NCBI RefSeq assembly: GCF_016785185.1
Contig: NZ_JAEKDY010000059.1
From: Heyndrickxia sporothermodurans
GTDB taxonomy: Bacteria; Bacillota; Bacilli; Bacillales; Bacillaceae_C
Direction: 5' to 3' (one strand)
Length of the DNA stretch: 20,390 nt
In this document: positions 1 to 6,042 of the stretch, piece by piece
How positions within the stretch are numbered: position 1 is the first letter of the stretch
Layout: each line of letters opens with the position of its first letter
Notes under the pieces: generated by a model
The model's database searches: none
Told to the model about the DNA's origin: nothing
The model's input: only the letters and a program-made list of their open reading frames with translations
Translations under genes and position numbers: made by a program

Positions 1-42
1 CTCCCATTCCTTACGCAATTCTGGATTATTTCTTTGGGACAT
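1..42 (-). CDS. N-terminal start of an unidentified leftward CDS (cut by window edge)
   Basis: Only the first 14 codons are inside the window (Met-Ser-Gln-Arg-Asn-Asn-Pro-Glu-Leu-Arg-Lys-Glu-Trp-Glu). The ATG is preceded at 7 nt by a near-perfect ribosome binding site, GAGGAGG, and further upstream by a good sigma-A-type promoter. That combination makes a real start convincing. The fragment is hydrophilic, with no signal peptide or membrane segment. It is too short to assign to a family. Confidence 0.7.
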   Translation of the reverse strand, partial: MSQRNNPELRKEWE

Positions 43-74
43 AAAAAAACCTCCTCAAACTTTGATTTGAAGAG

Positions 75-102
75 ATTATCTCACAGGTACTATATATGTT
101 AA
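75..102 (-). promoter_or_regulatory. Sigma-A-like promoter for the leftward partial gene
   Basis: On the minus strand TTAACA (97-102) and GATAAT (75-80) are separated by 16 bp. Each hexamer matches its consensus at five of six positions. The promoter lies about 33 bp upstream of the ATG and just upstream of the GAGGAGG site. It overlaps the chemoreceptor relic on the other strand. Confidence 0.5.
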
Positions 103-209
103 TAGGTGTATTCTATTTGACTCTTACGGAGGAAATAAACTCTTCTGCAAGAGCCCTTGCTTCTACAGCAGAAGAATTAAAAGAGTTAGTGAATAAATTT
201 ATTGTTTAA
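96..209 (+). pseudogene. Relic of a methyl-accepting chemotaxis protein C terminus
   Basis: A short open frame (ATG at 96, stop TAA at 207-209) ends with residues typical of the extreme C terminus of Bacillus chemoreceptors: TEEINSSARALAS, then TAEELKELVNKFIV. In intact receptors this is the end of the cytoplasmic signalling coiled coil. The rest of the receptor (extracellular sensor, membrane segments, HAMP, methylation helices) is absent. The frame is closed by a stop at 63-65 and there is no good ribosome binding site, so this looks like the tail of a deleted gene. It is followed directly by a terminator, which probably belonged to the original gene. Confidence 0.6.
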
Positions 210-220
210 AAGCATTCGAA

Positions 221-255
221 AGCGAGCCGACAAACGATCGGCTCGCTTTATTTTC
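221..255. terminator. Intrinsic terminator shared by the MCP relic and the thioesterase gene
   Basis: Ten-base arms AGCGAGCCGA (221-230) and TCGGCTCGCT (238-247) pair perfectly around a 7-nt loop. Rightward, the hairpin is followed by a T-rich stretch (TTTATTTTC). Leftward the T run is weaker (TTTCGAATGCTTTT). The leftward gene's stop codon directly abuts the stem. Confidence 0.75.
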
Positions 256-667
256 TCTTAATTTCTTCATATTTTTGAAACCATTCAGGAAATACCTTTT
301 TGAATTGGACTGGTTTAAAGTCTTCTTTTCTCACAACAATATGTGTTGTTGTTCCTTCCGCACATATTTCATCTTCTCCGTTTACAATCGTAAATCCATA
401 GATTGTCCTCAAATTTTTGTTTTCTTCCACCCAGGTTTTTACAATTACTTTATCGCCGTATTTAATAGATTTTTTATAAGTTATTTCTAGATTATATACG
501 GGTGCATAATAACCCGACTTTTCCATATCGAGATAATTATAACCGACATCCTCGATAAGTTTTGTCCTGCCAAGCTCGATCCACTTTACATAATTCCCAT
601 GGTAGATAACTCCCATCATATCTGTATCTGCGTAAGACAGTTGGATTTCAATCGATGAAATGTACAT
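248..667 (-). CDS. yneP: Hotdog-fold acyl-CoA thioesterase, YbgC/YneP type
   Basis: This 139-residue protein is a single 4HBT (hotdog) domain, the usual length for YbgC/FadM-like thioesterases, which hydrolyse acyl-CoA thioesters in the cytoplasm. The family signature is at residues 12-22, YADTDMMGVIY, followed by HGNYVKW. By alignment to YbgC, Asp16 is the expected catalytic residue. No signal peptide or membrane segment is seen. The ATG has a good AAAGGAGT site 8 nt upstream. The gene stands alone, with convergent remnants to its left and a divergent kinase to its right. The yneP symbol rests on recalled similarity to the B. subtilis protein, and the in vivo substrate is unknown. Confidence 0.85.
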   Translation of the reverse strand: MYISSIEIQLSYADTDMMGVIYHGNYVKWIELGRTKLIEDVGYNYLDMEKSGYYAPVYNLEITYKKSIKYGDKVIVKTWVEENKNLRTIYGFTIVNGEDEICAEGTTTHIVVRKEDFKPVQFKKVFPEWFQKYEEIKRK

Positions 668-828
668 ATTTGAAACTCCTTTAATAGTAAATTTGATTCT
701 AAAATATAGTATATATTTTTTTCGCGTTTTTGAAAAAAAGACCGAGCAGCCACTTGCACCAAGAAATGGATTTTGGTAAGATGTTTGTCTTGAATAAAAT
801 GAATATTATGATAAAAGGAGGTGTATGA

Positions 829-1395
829 ATGAAACGTATAATGATTATGGGAGTATCTGCAGGAGTTGGAAAGTCTACTTTTGCTAGAAAGCTAGGTGAT
901 ATTTTGCAAATTGATGTTTACCATTTGGATGCACATTATTGGAAGCCGGGTTGGGTTGAAGCAACAGTAGATGAGTTTCGTGGAGCTCAAGAAGAAGTTG
1001 TGAAAAAAGAACAATGGATTATTGAGGGGAACTACACAGGTACATACGACATTCGAGCTTCCCGTGCAGACACGATTATCTACTTGGAGCTTCCTCTATC
1101 CGTTTGTTTATTTCGGGTGATAAAGAGATTCCTCATGAATATCGGAAGAACCCGTCCCGACATGGGAAAAGGATGCAAAGAAAAAATAGACTACCAGTTT
1201 ATTAAATTTATTATTTCCACTTATTATCCACGGAAGAATAAAATGGCGGACCGTTTTAATGCCTTCCAATCTTCAGCAGCAGAAAGAAAAGTCATCATGT
1301 TAAAAAACAAACGGGCAATAAATGATTACTTGCACGAGACTAGATTAAAATATTCGTCGAAAAAAGAAATATTTCCCGAGAAATTTATCGAATAA
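829..1395 (+). CDS. FlaR-like P-loop kinase (annotated 'topology modulation protein' family)
   Basis: This 188-residue cytoplasmic protein has an N-terminal P-loop at about residues 8-17 (GVSAGVGKST). The first Walker A glycine is replaced by Val9, a variant I recall in this subfamily. The segment YHLDAHYWKPGW (about 31-42) and WIIEGNYTGTYDIR (about 64-77) are the hallmarks of adenylate kinase-like proteins annotated FlaR or 'DNA topology modulation'. The real substrate of this family is poorly defined, so a small-molecule or nucleotide phosphotransfer role is inferred. The ATG follows AAAGGAGGTG at good spacing. It is monocistronic, facing the convergent LacI-family gene 27 nt downstream. 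Confidence 0.8.
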   Translation: MKRIMIMGVSAGVGKSTFARKLGDILQIDVYHLDAHYWKPGWVEATVDEFRGAQEEVVKKEQWIIEGNYTGTYDIRASRADTIIYLELPLSVCLFRVIKRFLMNIGRTRPDMGKGCKEKIDYQFIKFIISTYYPRKNKMADRFNAFQSSAAERKVIMLKNKRAINDYLHETRLKYSSKKEIFPEKFIE

Positions 1396-1422
1396 TGTGG
1401 AAGCGGCAAAAAATTTGTTCGT

Positions 1423-2388
1423 TTAAACAGAATCACGTTCAATTAATTTAAAAGGTAAGATAAGTCTATTAGATTCATTTTCATATTTTTTAATTGATTG
1501 AACGGCTAGTCGTCCGATTTCTTTAGTCTGGATTTCGATTGTTGAAATCCCCATTATTTCAGAGATGGGCTGGTTATCAAAGCTTAAAATAGCGAAGTCT
1601 TTTGGAATACTTAAGCGATAATTTTTTGATGCTAATATTAACCCTGCGGCAACTTGGTCATTACCTACGAGAAACGCAGTTGGTTTTTCCGTTAATTGGA
1701 TATATTTCAACAGGACCTCGCGTCCATCTTCAATCGTTAAACAGCGATCAAAAAGCCACTCATCTCGAACTTTTTGATTTAGTTTCTTCATCATAGTTTC
1801 GTACGCTCTTATTCTTTTTAAACTATTAGGACCTTCTTTTCTGCCAAGACAATAAGCAATTCGAGTATGCCCTTTGGAAACTAAATATTGAAGCCCAAAT
1901 TGAAAGGCTTTTTCATGTGGGATACTAATTGAAGGAAATATAGCTTGATCAGAATCTTCACATAGAATGATAGGACCATATTCCTTGTATTCCTTTACTA
2001 CTTCAAGAGATATGGCACGGGAGCAAAATACGAGTCCATCAATTAAATTCCCTCTTAGCATTTCGAGAGCGTCTAGTTCTTTCGTTGTTTCATAATTTGT
2101 TTGATATAGAATAAGCTGTTGATTATCCTTCATCGCTTCCTCGGCAATTCCATCTACGATACTACTGAAATAGGGATGATTGATGGTAGGGAGAACGACA
2201 CCAATCATATTAGAAGTCCCTTTTGACAAATGAACGGCGTTTATATTCCTTTTATAATTTAATGCTTCCATTGCTTTTCGCACGGAATTCCTTTTTTCTT
2301 CACTCACATATGGATGATGGTTGAGTACCCTTGAAACCGTTGTAACGGATACACCGGCAAGCTTTGCAATTTCACGAATATTTGCCAT
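1423..2388 (-). CDS. LacI/GalR-family transcriptional repressor
   Basis: This 321-residue regulator begins with a canonical LacI DNA-binding region. The helix-turn-helix covers about residues 3-25 (IREIAKLAGVSVTTVSRVLN), and the hinge helix lies near 50-58. A periplasmic-binding-protein-like effector domain follows from about residue 61 (IGVVLPTINHPYFSSIVDGI). The domain ends with a dimer strand and the usual IGRLAVQSI segment. Such proteins bind a sugar or metabolite and release a palindromic operator; a matching perfect palindrome lies about 40 bp upstream of its start, which suggests autoregulation. No sugar transporter or catabolic gene is adjacent, so the effector cannot be guessed. A ribosome binding site (GAAAGGAA) precedes the ATG. 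Confidence 0.9.
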   Translation of the reverse strand: MANIREIAKLAGVSVTTVSRVLNHHPYVSEEKRNSVRKAMEALNYKRNINAVHLSKGTSNMIGVVLPTINHPYFSSIVDGIAEEAMKDNQQLILYQTNYETTKELDALEMLRGNLIDGLVFCSRAISLEVVKEYKEYGPIILCEDSDQAIFPSISIPHEKAFQFGLQYLVSKGHTRIAYCLGRKEGPNSLKRIRAYETMMKKLNQKVRDEWLFDRCLTIEDGREVLLKYIQLTEKPTAFLVGNDQVAAGLILASKNYRLSIPKDFAILSFDNQPISEIMGISTIEIQTKEIGRLAVQSIKKYENESNRLILPFKLIERDSV

Positions 2389-2425
2389 AAAAAAATTCCT
2401 TTCAGTAAAAAAATCAATCTTGACC

Positions 2426-2439
2426 TGAAACGCGTTTCA
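2426..2439. promoter_or_regulatory. Perfect LacI-type palindromic operator
   Basis: TGAAACGCGTTTCA is a 14-bp perfect palindrome with the central CG typical of LacI-family operators. It sits between the divergent LacI-family gene and a small rightward frame, so it could control both. TTGACC at 2420-2425 directly abuts it on the plus strand, but no convincing -10 element could be paired with it. Confidence 0.75.
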
Positions 2440-2482
2440 TAAATTACCTTTTCCTTAATGAAGAAAAGGAGTGACTATGTCA

Positions 2483-2619
2483 TGATTGAAGGGATTATTC
2501 TATTAATAGCATTGTGCATTTTTGAACTAATCTTAGCAAACATAGCATTGAAAGACAAAAAAGAGCATTTGATGGATTTTTATGAGTTTTTTGATATTAG
2601 TAAGAAGGATGGGTTATAA
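2483..2619 (+). pseudogene. Possible small membrane-peptide ORF broken by a 1-nt frameshift
   Basis: An ATG at 2483 with an upstream AAAAGGAGTGA site opens a hydrophobic peptide, MIEGIILLIALCI, which hits a stop after 14 codons. If one T is restored in the T run at about 2520-2523, the frame continues as FELILANIALKDKKEH and then a hydrophilic acidic/basic tail to TAA at 2617-2619, about 45 residues. That layout (one membrane helix, then a charged tail) is typical of small bacterial membrane proteins. No homologue is recognised. It could also be chance, a sequencing error, or a 14-residue leader peptide. Confidence 0.35.
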
Positions 2620-2650
2620 TTTAAAAAACTAAATGCTGTGAGGTGAAAAT

Positions 2651-3357
2651 ATGACTTTACAAGAAATAATGGAAAAGTTAAAAGAACTGGGAACAGAGCA
2701 AACAAAGAAAACGTTCATTCGACATGGGGCAACGGAGCCGATTTTTGGGGTCAAAGTAGGTGATCTGAAAAAACTTGTTAAACACGTGAAAAAGGATCAA
2801 GAATTAGCTCTTTCATTATATGAAACTGGAAATTATGATGCGATGTATTTAGCAGGACTAACAGTAGATCCAAAGCTCGTATCAAAAGAATTGTTGCAAA
2901 AATGGGTGAAACAAGCATATTGTTATGGCCTGTCTGAATATACGGTGGCAGGAGTAGCTGCGGAAAGTAATTATGCACTTGAATTAGCAAGAGAATGGAT
3001 TGAATCCGACTCTGAAACGATTGCTACTAGCGGATGGAGTACGTATACAAATTATCTTTCCATTACACCTGATGAGAAGCTTGACGTCGAAGAAATCCGC
3101 CAATTATTAAATAGGATCGAGACAACGATTCATCAGGAAAAGAATCGAGTTCGATATACAATGAACAATTTTGTGATTGCAGTCGGAACCTTTGTAAAAG
3201 CGCTAAACAAAGAGGCTTATGAAGTTGGTGGAAAAATAGGGAAGTTCATGTAAACTTCGGAGAAACCGCTTGCAAGGTCCCATTAGCAACAGAATATATA
3301 AAAAAGGTCGAAGCACGAGGGAAAATTGGTTCAAAGAAAAAGACTTGTATATGCTAA
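2651..3357 (+). pseudogene. DNA alkylation repair (AlkD/HEAT-like) family gene, frameshifted near its 3' end
   Basis: The intact first frame (2651-3253) encodes 200 residues of an all-helical protein of the family usually annotated DNA alkylation repair (HEAT-like repeats that hold damaged DNA). Recognisable segments are RHGATEPIFGVKVGDLKKL (about 24-42), YETGNYDAMYLAGL and RVRYTMNNFVIAVG. It stops abruptly at 3251. The next frame continues the family C terminus: VHVNFGETACKVPLATEY, then KKVEARGKIGSKKKTCIC, ending at TAA 3355-3357. Restoring one A in the run at 3242-3243 (GGGAAGTT to GGGAAAGTT) joins the two into about 235 residues, the usual family length. A GAGGTGA site precedes the ATG. 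Either the gene is truncated or a base is missing from the sequence. The biochemical role of this subfamily is less certain than that of true AlkD. Confidence 0.8.
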
Positions 3358-3364
3358 GTATTTT

Positions 3365-3392
3365 CACCGTTTAAAACTAAACGGTGTTTTTT
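3365..3392 (+). terminator. Intrinsic terminator of the alkylation-repair-like gene
   Basis: Perfect 9-bp stem CACCGTTTA / TAAACGGTG around an AAAC loop, followed by six T residues at 3387-3392. It lies 8 nt after the frameshift-restored stop at 3357 but 112 nt after the premature stop. This supports the longer frame as the ancestral gene. Confidence 0.85.
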
Positions 3393-3433
3393 AATGTGCA
3401 CAAACTAAAAAAATACCGTTTATTTGGATGAGT

Positions 3434-3655
3434 ATGATCCACAAAATAGAAAGAATGATGCACAAATAGAAATCTATGAGTCGCAAATGAAAAAGTATGA
3501 GTCACAAACCGAAAAACCAACGGCGAATCCGAAGAGTATGATCCACAAAGTTGAAAGAATGATGCACAAACAGAAATCTATGAGTCACAAACGCAAAACA
3601 ATGATGCACAAACAAAATTTCATCAACGAATCCGGAGGGTTTATAATTCACAAAA
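3434..3655. repeat. Degenerate 21-nt periodic repeat array in a convergent intergenic region
   Basis: The core ATGAKYCACAAA (ATGATCCACAAA, ATGATGCACAAA, ATGAGTCACAAA and close variants) starts at 3434, 3455, 3476, 3497, 3538, 3559, 3580, 3601 and, more weakly, 3643. Steps are 21, 21, 21, 41, 21, 21, 21 and 42, so the array holds about ten 21-nt periods with two units eroded. The variable part between cores is A-rich (for example CAGAAATCT). Because 21 is divisible by 3, a frame stays open across the array, but the 41-nt step changes the reading frame midway. A conserved protein is therefore unlikely. The array fills most of the gap between two convergent genes, and no promoter was seen in it. 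Confidence 0.8.
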
Positions 3656-3682
3656 AAAGATGGCCAAGTAAGCCATCTTTTT
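3654..3682. terminator. Bidirectional terminator overlapping the amino-acid permease stop codon
   Basis: Eleven-bp stem AAAAAGATGGC (3654-3664) / GCCATCTTTTT (3672-3682) with a 7-nt loop. The A-run on one side and T-run on the other give a U-tail in both directions. The leftward permease stop codon (3681-3683) lies at the base of the stem. Confidence 0.85.
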
Positions 3683-4361
3683 AACTGCTTTTAACTTCAT
3701 ATCTTTTCTCAAGATGATTTTGCAATACCGCTATAATCGAACAGATTCCCCAATAGATCAGTGCGACTAATATATACATCGTCATATAATCTAATTCTCT
3801 TCCACCAACAATTTTTGCTTTTTGAAGTAGCTCAGGGACAGTGATCATCGCGGCTAGCGAAGTACCCTTGACTAGATCCAGTAATACATTCGATAGTGGT
3901 GGTATCGCGATTTTGACGGCCTGTGGAAGAATAATCTTTCGCATCGTTTGCCAATAGGAAAGTCCAAGGGATGCAGATGCTTCCCATTGGCCTTTATCAA
4001 CAGAGGCGATGGCTGAACGATTGATTTCTGCCATATACGCAGCACTATTTAAGCTAAAGCCGATAATCGCAGCCGTTACTGCTGTAAAAGTAATTCCAAT
4101 CATCGGAAAGCCGAAATAAAGAATAAACAAGAGAACAATAATTGGGACACCACGCATAAAAGAGATATAAGTACGCGCTGGAAGCTGAAAAATATAATTT
4201 TTTGACATTCGACCAAGTGCAAGAAAAAATCCTAGCAATAACCCGAAGAACATACTGACTATAGAAATGAGTAAAGTATAGCCAATCCCTTTAATGACAT
4301 AAGGAAAGGATTCAATGGCCAATTTTGTATTAAAGATATATTCCCATTGAATTGTTCCCAT
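3681..4361 (-). CDS. Amino-acid ABC transporter permease (HisM/GlnP/YckA type)
   Basis: This 226-residue polytopic membrane protein matches the polar amino-acid ABC permease family in length and sequence, with about five hydrophobic segments. MRGVPIIVLLFILYFGFP (about 69-86) is characteristic. The EAA loop that docks onto the ATPase is seen as EASASLGLSYWQTMRKIILP. A downstream PPLSNVLLDLVKGTSLA segment is also typical. It recalls B. subtilis YckA. It is preceded at 12 nt by the solute-binding lipoprotein gene, so the two form an operon. GGGAGAGAGAA serves as the ribosome binding site. No ATP-binding subunit gene is adjacent, so it must share one encoded elsewhere, as I recall for yckAB. Substrate is inferred only as a polar amino acid or cystine. 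Confidence 0.9.
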   Translation of the reverse strand: MGTIQWEYIFNTKLAIESFPYVIKGIGYTLLISIVSMFFGLLLGFFLALGRMSKNYIFQLPARTYISFMRGVPIIVLLFILYFGFPMIGITFTAVTAAIIGFSLNSAAYMAEINRSAIASVDKGQWEASASLGLSYWQTMRKIILPQAVKIAIPPLSNVLLDLVKGTSLAAMITVPELLQKAKIVGGRELDYMTMYILVALIYWGICSIIAVLQNHLEKRYEVKSS

Positions 4362-4373
4362 GTTTCTCTCTCC

Positions 4374-5228
4374 CTAGTATTTAAGATCTGGCTTTTTCGT
4401 TACATCATCGCCATCAAAAAATTGTTTAGAAATTTTCGTGATGGTCCCGTCATCAAGCATTTCTTGAATCGTTCTATTAATATGTTTATTTAATTCCGTA
4501 TTATCTTTTTTCATAATCATTCCGACGCCTTCATCACGTGTATTAAATTTAAGATCAGGATGAATGGTAATATTTAATTTCGGAAATGCAGCAAGTGCAA
4601 GCTTTTGTAAATAATAATCATTAATAATAATATCTGTACGACCAGAAGAAACATCACGTAAATATTGTTCATTTGTAGCATTGTCGTAAGGGACTTCATC
4701 AGCACCGTATTTACGAGCAATTTTCATATAAGTTGTTGTTGCTTCACCAGCAGCTTTTTTCCCTTTAATATCTTTAACTGTTTTTATTCCGGATAAATCA
4801 TCTTTTCTCACAATAGCTGTTGCAAAAGAAAACTTATACGGTGTTGAAAAAGAAAATTTCTCTTTTCGTTCATCTGTAATCGCGATATCATTTGCAGCGA
4901 CATCGACTTTTCCACTATTAATAGAAGTAAGCATTCCGTCAAAGGCCATTTCGACAAAGTCCACTTTAAGTCCCATTCTTTTGGCCATTTCACGAACTAC
5001 CTCAACCTCGAAACCAGTTAATTTATCCGTTTTGGATTCATGGAAAGAAGCAGGATAAAGTGTTCCAGCAGTGGCAACAGTTATTTTTCCGTCTTTCTTT
5101 ATTTTATCCCATGCAGTTTCTTTCTTTTCCTTGGAACTATCTGAATCCCCGCATGCGGCTGTTACAAAGGCTAAAGCCATTACTAATAAAACCATAATTA
5201 TGTGTTTAAAACGATGTGATTTCCGCAT
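4374..5228 (-). CDS. Amino-acid ABC transporter substrate-binding lipoprotein
   Basis: The 284-residue protein starts at the ATG at 5228, which follows GGAGGT at 8 nt. A longer in-frame start at 5291 has no such site and would bury the signal peptide. The N terminus has a positive stretch, a hydrophobic core and a lipobox, TAAC, with Cys26 as the lipidation site. A family 3 solute-binding domain follows: GKITVATAGTLYPASFHE, then LTGFEVEVVREMAKRMGLKV, then DVAANDIAITDERKEKFSFS. It would capture an amino acid at the outer membrane face and deliver it to the permease encoded 12 nt downstream. The ligand cannot be read from sequence. Confidence 0.92.
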   Translation of the reverse strand: MRKSHRFKHIIMVLLVMALAFVTAACGDSDSSKEKKETAWDKIKKDGKITVATAGTLYPASFHESKTDKLTGFEVEVVREMAKRMGLKVDFVEMAFDGMLTSINSGKVDVAANDIAITDERKEKFSFSTPYKFSFATAIVRKDDLSGIKTVKDIKGKKAAGEATTTYMKIARKYGADEVPYDNATNEQYLRDVSSGRTDIIINDYYLQKLALAAFPKLNITIHPDLKFNTRDEGVGMIMKKDNTELNKHINRTIQEMLDDGTITKISKQFFDGDDVTKKPDLKY

Positions 5229-5284
5229 TATGTAACCTCCATATTTAACTTTAATCAGTAAAAACATAGCACTGAAGTGGGGAT

Positions 5285-5305
5285 TATGCAAAGGAATTTT
5301 GCATA
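5285..5305. promoter_or_regulatory. Inverted repeat upstream of the amino-acid importer (operator candidate)
   Basis: TATGCAAA (5285-5292) and TTTGCATA (5298-5305) form a perfect 8-5-8 inverted repeat about 57 bp upstream of the lipoprotein start. A shortened, diverged copy (TATGCGGAATTTTCGATA) begins about 28 bp further from the gene. The element overlaps CATAAT sequences that could act as -10 hexamers for the leftward operon. Repressor binding is inferred; no known regulator consensus is matched with confidence. Confidence 0.45.
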
Positions 5306-5364
5306 GAAAAAATTATGCGGAATTTTCGATAAATAAGTGCTTCAAAAAAATTTTTATAATTCAA

Positions 5365-5392
5365 TTGAATTTTTACAACAATTATGTATAAT
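5365..5392 (+). promoter_or_regulatory. Sigma-A promoter of the XRE-cupin/potABCD operon
   Basis: TTGAAT (5365-5370) and a perfect TATAAT (5387-5392) with a 16-bp spacer. Transcription would begin near 5399, leaving a leader of about 80 nt that contains the palindrome array before the first start codon at 5479. Confidence 0.7.
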
Positions 5393-5402
5393 GGTCTAGG
5401 AA

Positions 5403-5461
5403 GTAAACTTGAAGTTTAGTATTAATAAACTTTATTTATTAGTAGTTTACTAATAGTAAAC
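5403..5461. promoter_or_regulatory. Array of three 17-bp palindromes, probable operator of the XRE-cupin regulator
   Basis: GTAAACTT-G-AAGTTTAG (5403-5419, one mismatch), GTTTAGTA-T-TAATAAAC (5414-5430, one mismatch) and GTTTACTA-A-TAGTAAAC (5445-5461, perfect) are all 8-1-8 inverted repeats built on GTTTA/TAAAC. Their centres are at 5411, 5422 and 5453, that is 11 and 31 bp apart, close to one and three helical turns. They lie just downstream of the promoter and end about 6 bp before the ribosome binding site. That position suits repression by the first gene of the operon. Confidence 0.65.
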
Positions 5462-5478
5462 AGACTTGAGGTTATACG

Positions 5479-6021
5479 ATGCAAATCGGAAAAAAGATCA
5501 AAAATTTACGATTGAAAAAAGGGCTTACTCAGGAAGAACTTGGCGAGAGAACAGATTTGAGTAAAGGATATATCTCGCAAATTGAACGTGATTTAAGTTC
5601 TCCTTCCATAGAAACATTTTTTGATATTTTAGAAGTTCTTGGATGTTCACCAAAGGATTTTTTTGATGAGCAAGAACTTGAACAGAAGGTTGTTTATGGT
5701 GAAGAAGATCAAACGGAATACGTCGATGAAGAACGTGGATATCAAATTCAATGGCTCGTTCCAGAATCAAATGAAAAAGAAATGGAACCGATCATACTGA
5801 CTCTTGAAGAGAAGGGTGAATTCAAGGAATTTGAACCATCTTTATCAGAGACATTTGCTTATGTATTAACTGGAAAAATTAGCGTTCGTTTAGGAAGACG
5901 GGTTTATTCGGCTAGAGCGGGGGAAGTCATTTATTATCACGCTGCTGAAAGACATCAAATTACGAATGATTATCCTGGTACATCACAAATACTTCTCGTT
6001 GCAACGGAATCATACTTATAA
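5479..6021 (+). CDS. XRE-family regulator with C-terminal cupin sensor domain (polyamine operon)
   Basis: The 180-residue protein has an N-terminal XRE helix-turn-helix at about residues 5-60 (KIKNLRLKKGLTQEELGERT, then KGYISQIERDLSSPSIET). A cupin_2 domain follows at about 110-178, with the family pattern FAYVLTGKISVRLG and GEVIYYHAAERHQITN. This PuuR-like architecture senses a small ligand in the cupin barrel. The gene opens the potABCD operon, 21 nt before potA, as I recall in the B. cereus group, so polyamine-responsive control of uptake is the likely role. The start has GAGGT at 8 nt. The palindromes just upstream are its likely binding site. Confidence 0.9.
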   Translation: MQIGKKIKNLRLKKGLTQEELGERTDLSKGYISQIERDLSSPSIETFFDILEVLGCSPKDFFDEQELEQKVVYGEEDQTEYVDEERGYQIQWLVPESNEKEMEPIILTLEEKGEFKEFEPSLSETFAYVLTGKISVRLGRRVYSARAGEVIYYHAAERHQITNDYPGTSQILLVATESYL

Positions 6022-6042
6022 ATTTAAAAGGGGGAAGCCACT

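Noticed and set aside
3424..3684. 86-codon open frame across the 21-nt repeat
   Set aside because: The frame is kept open only because the repeat unit is divisible by 3. The residue pattern changes where the repeat slips by one base, there is no ribosome binding site, and the last codons run into the terminator hairpin.
4374..5291. Longer lipoprotein start at 5291
   Set aside because: It has no ribosome binding site and puts 21 extra residues ahead of a normal lipoprotein signal peptide. The ATG at 5228 has GGAGGT.
5321..5336. CodY box upstream of the amino-acid importer
   Set aside because: An AATTTTC half is present, but about four of fifteen positions differ from the consensus, which is too weak in AT-rich DNA.
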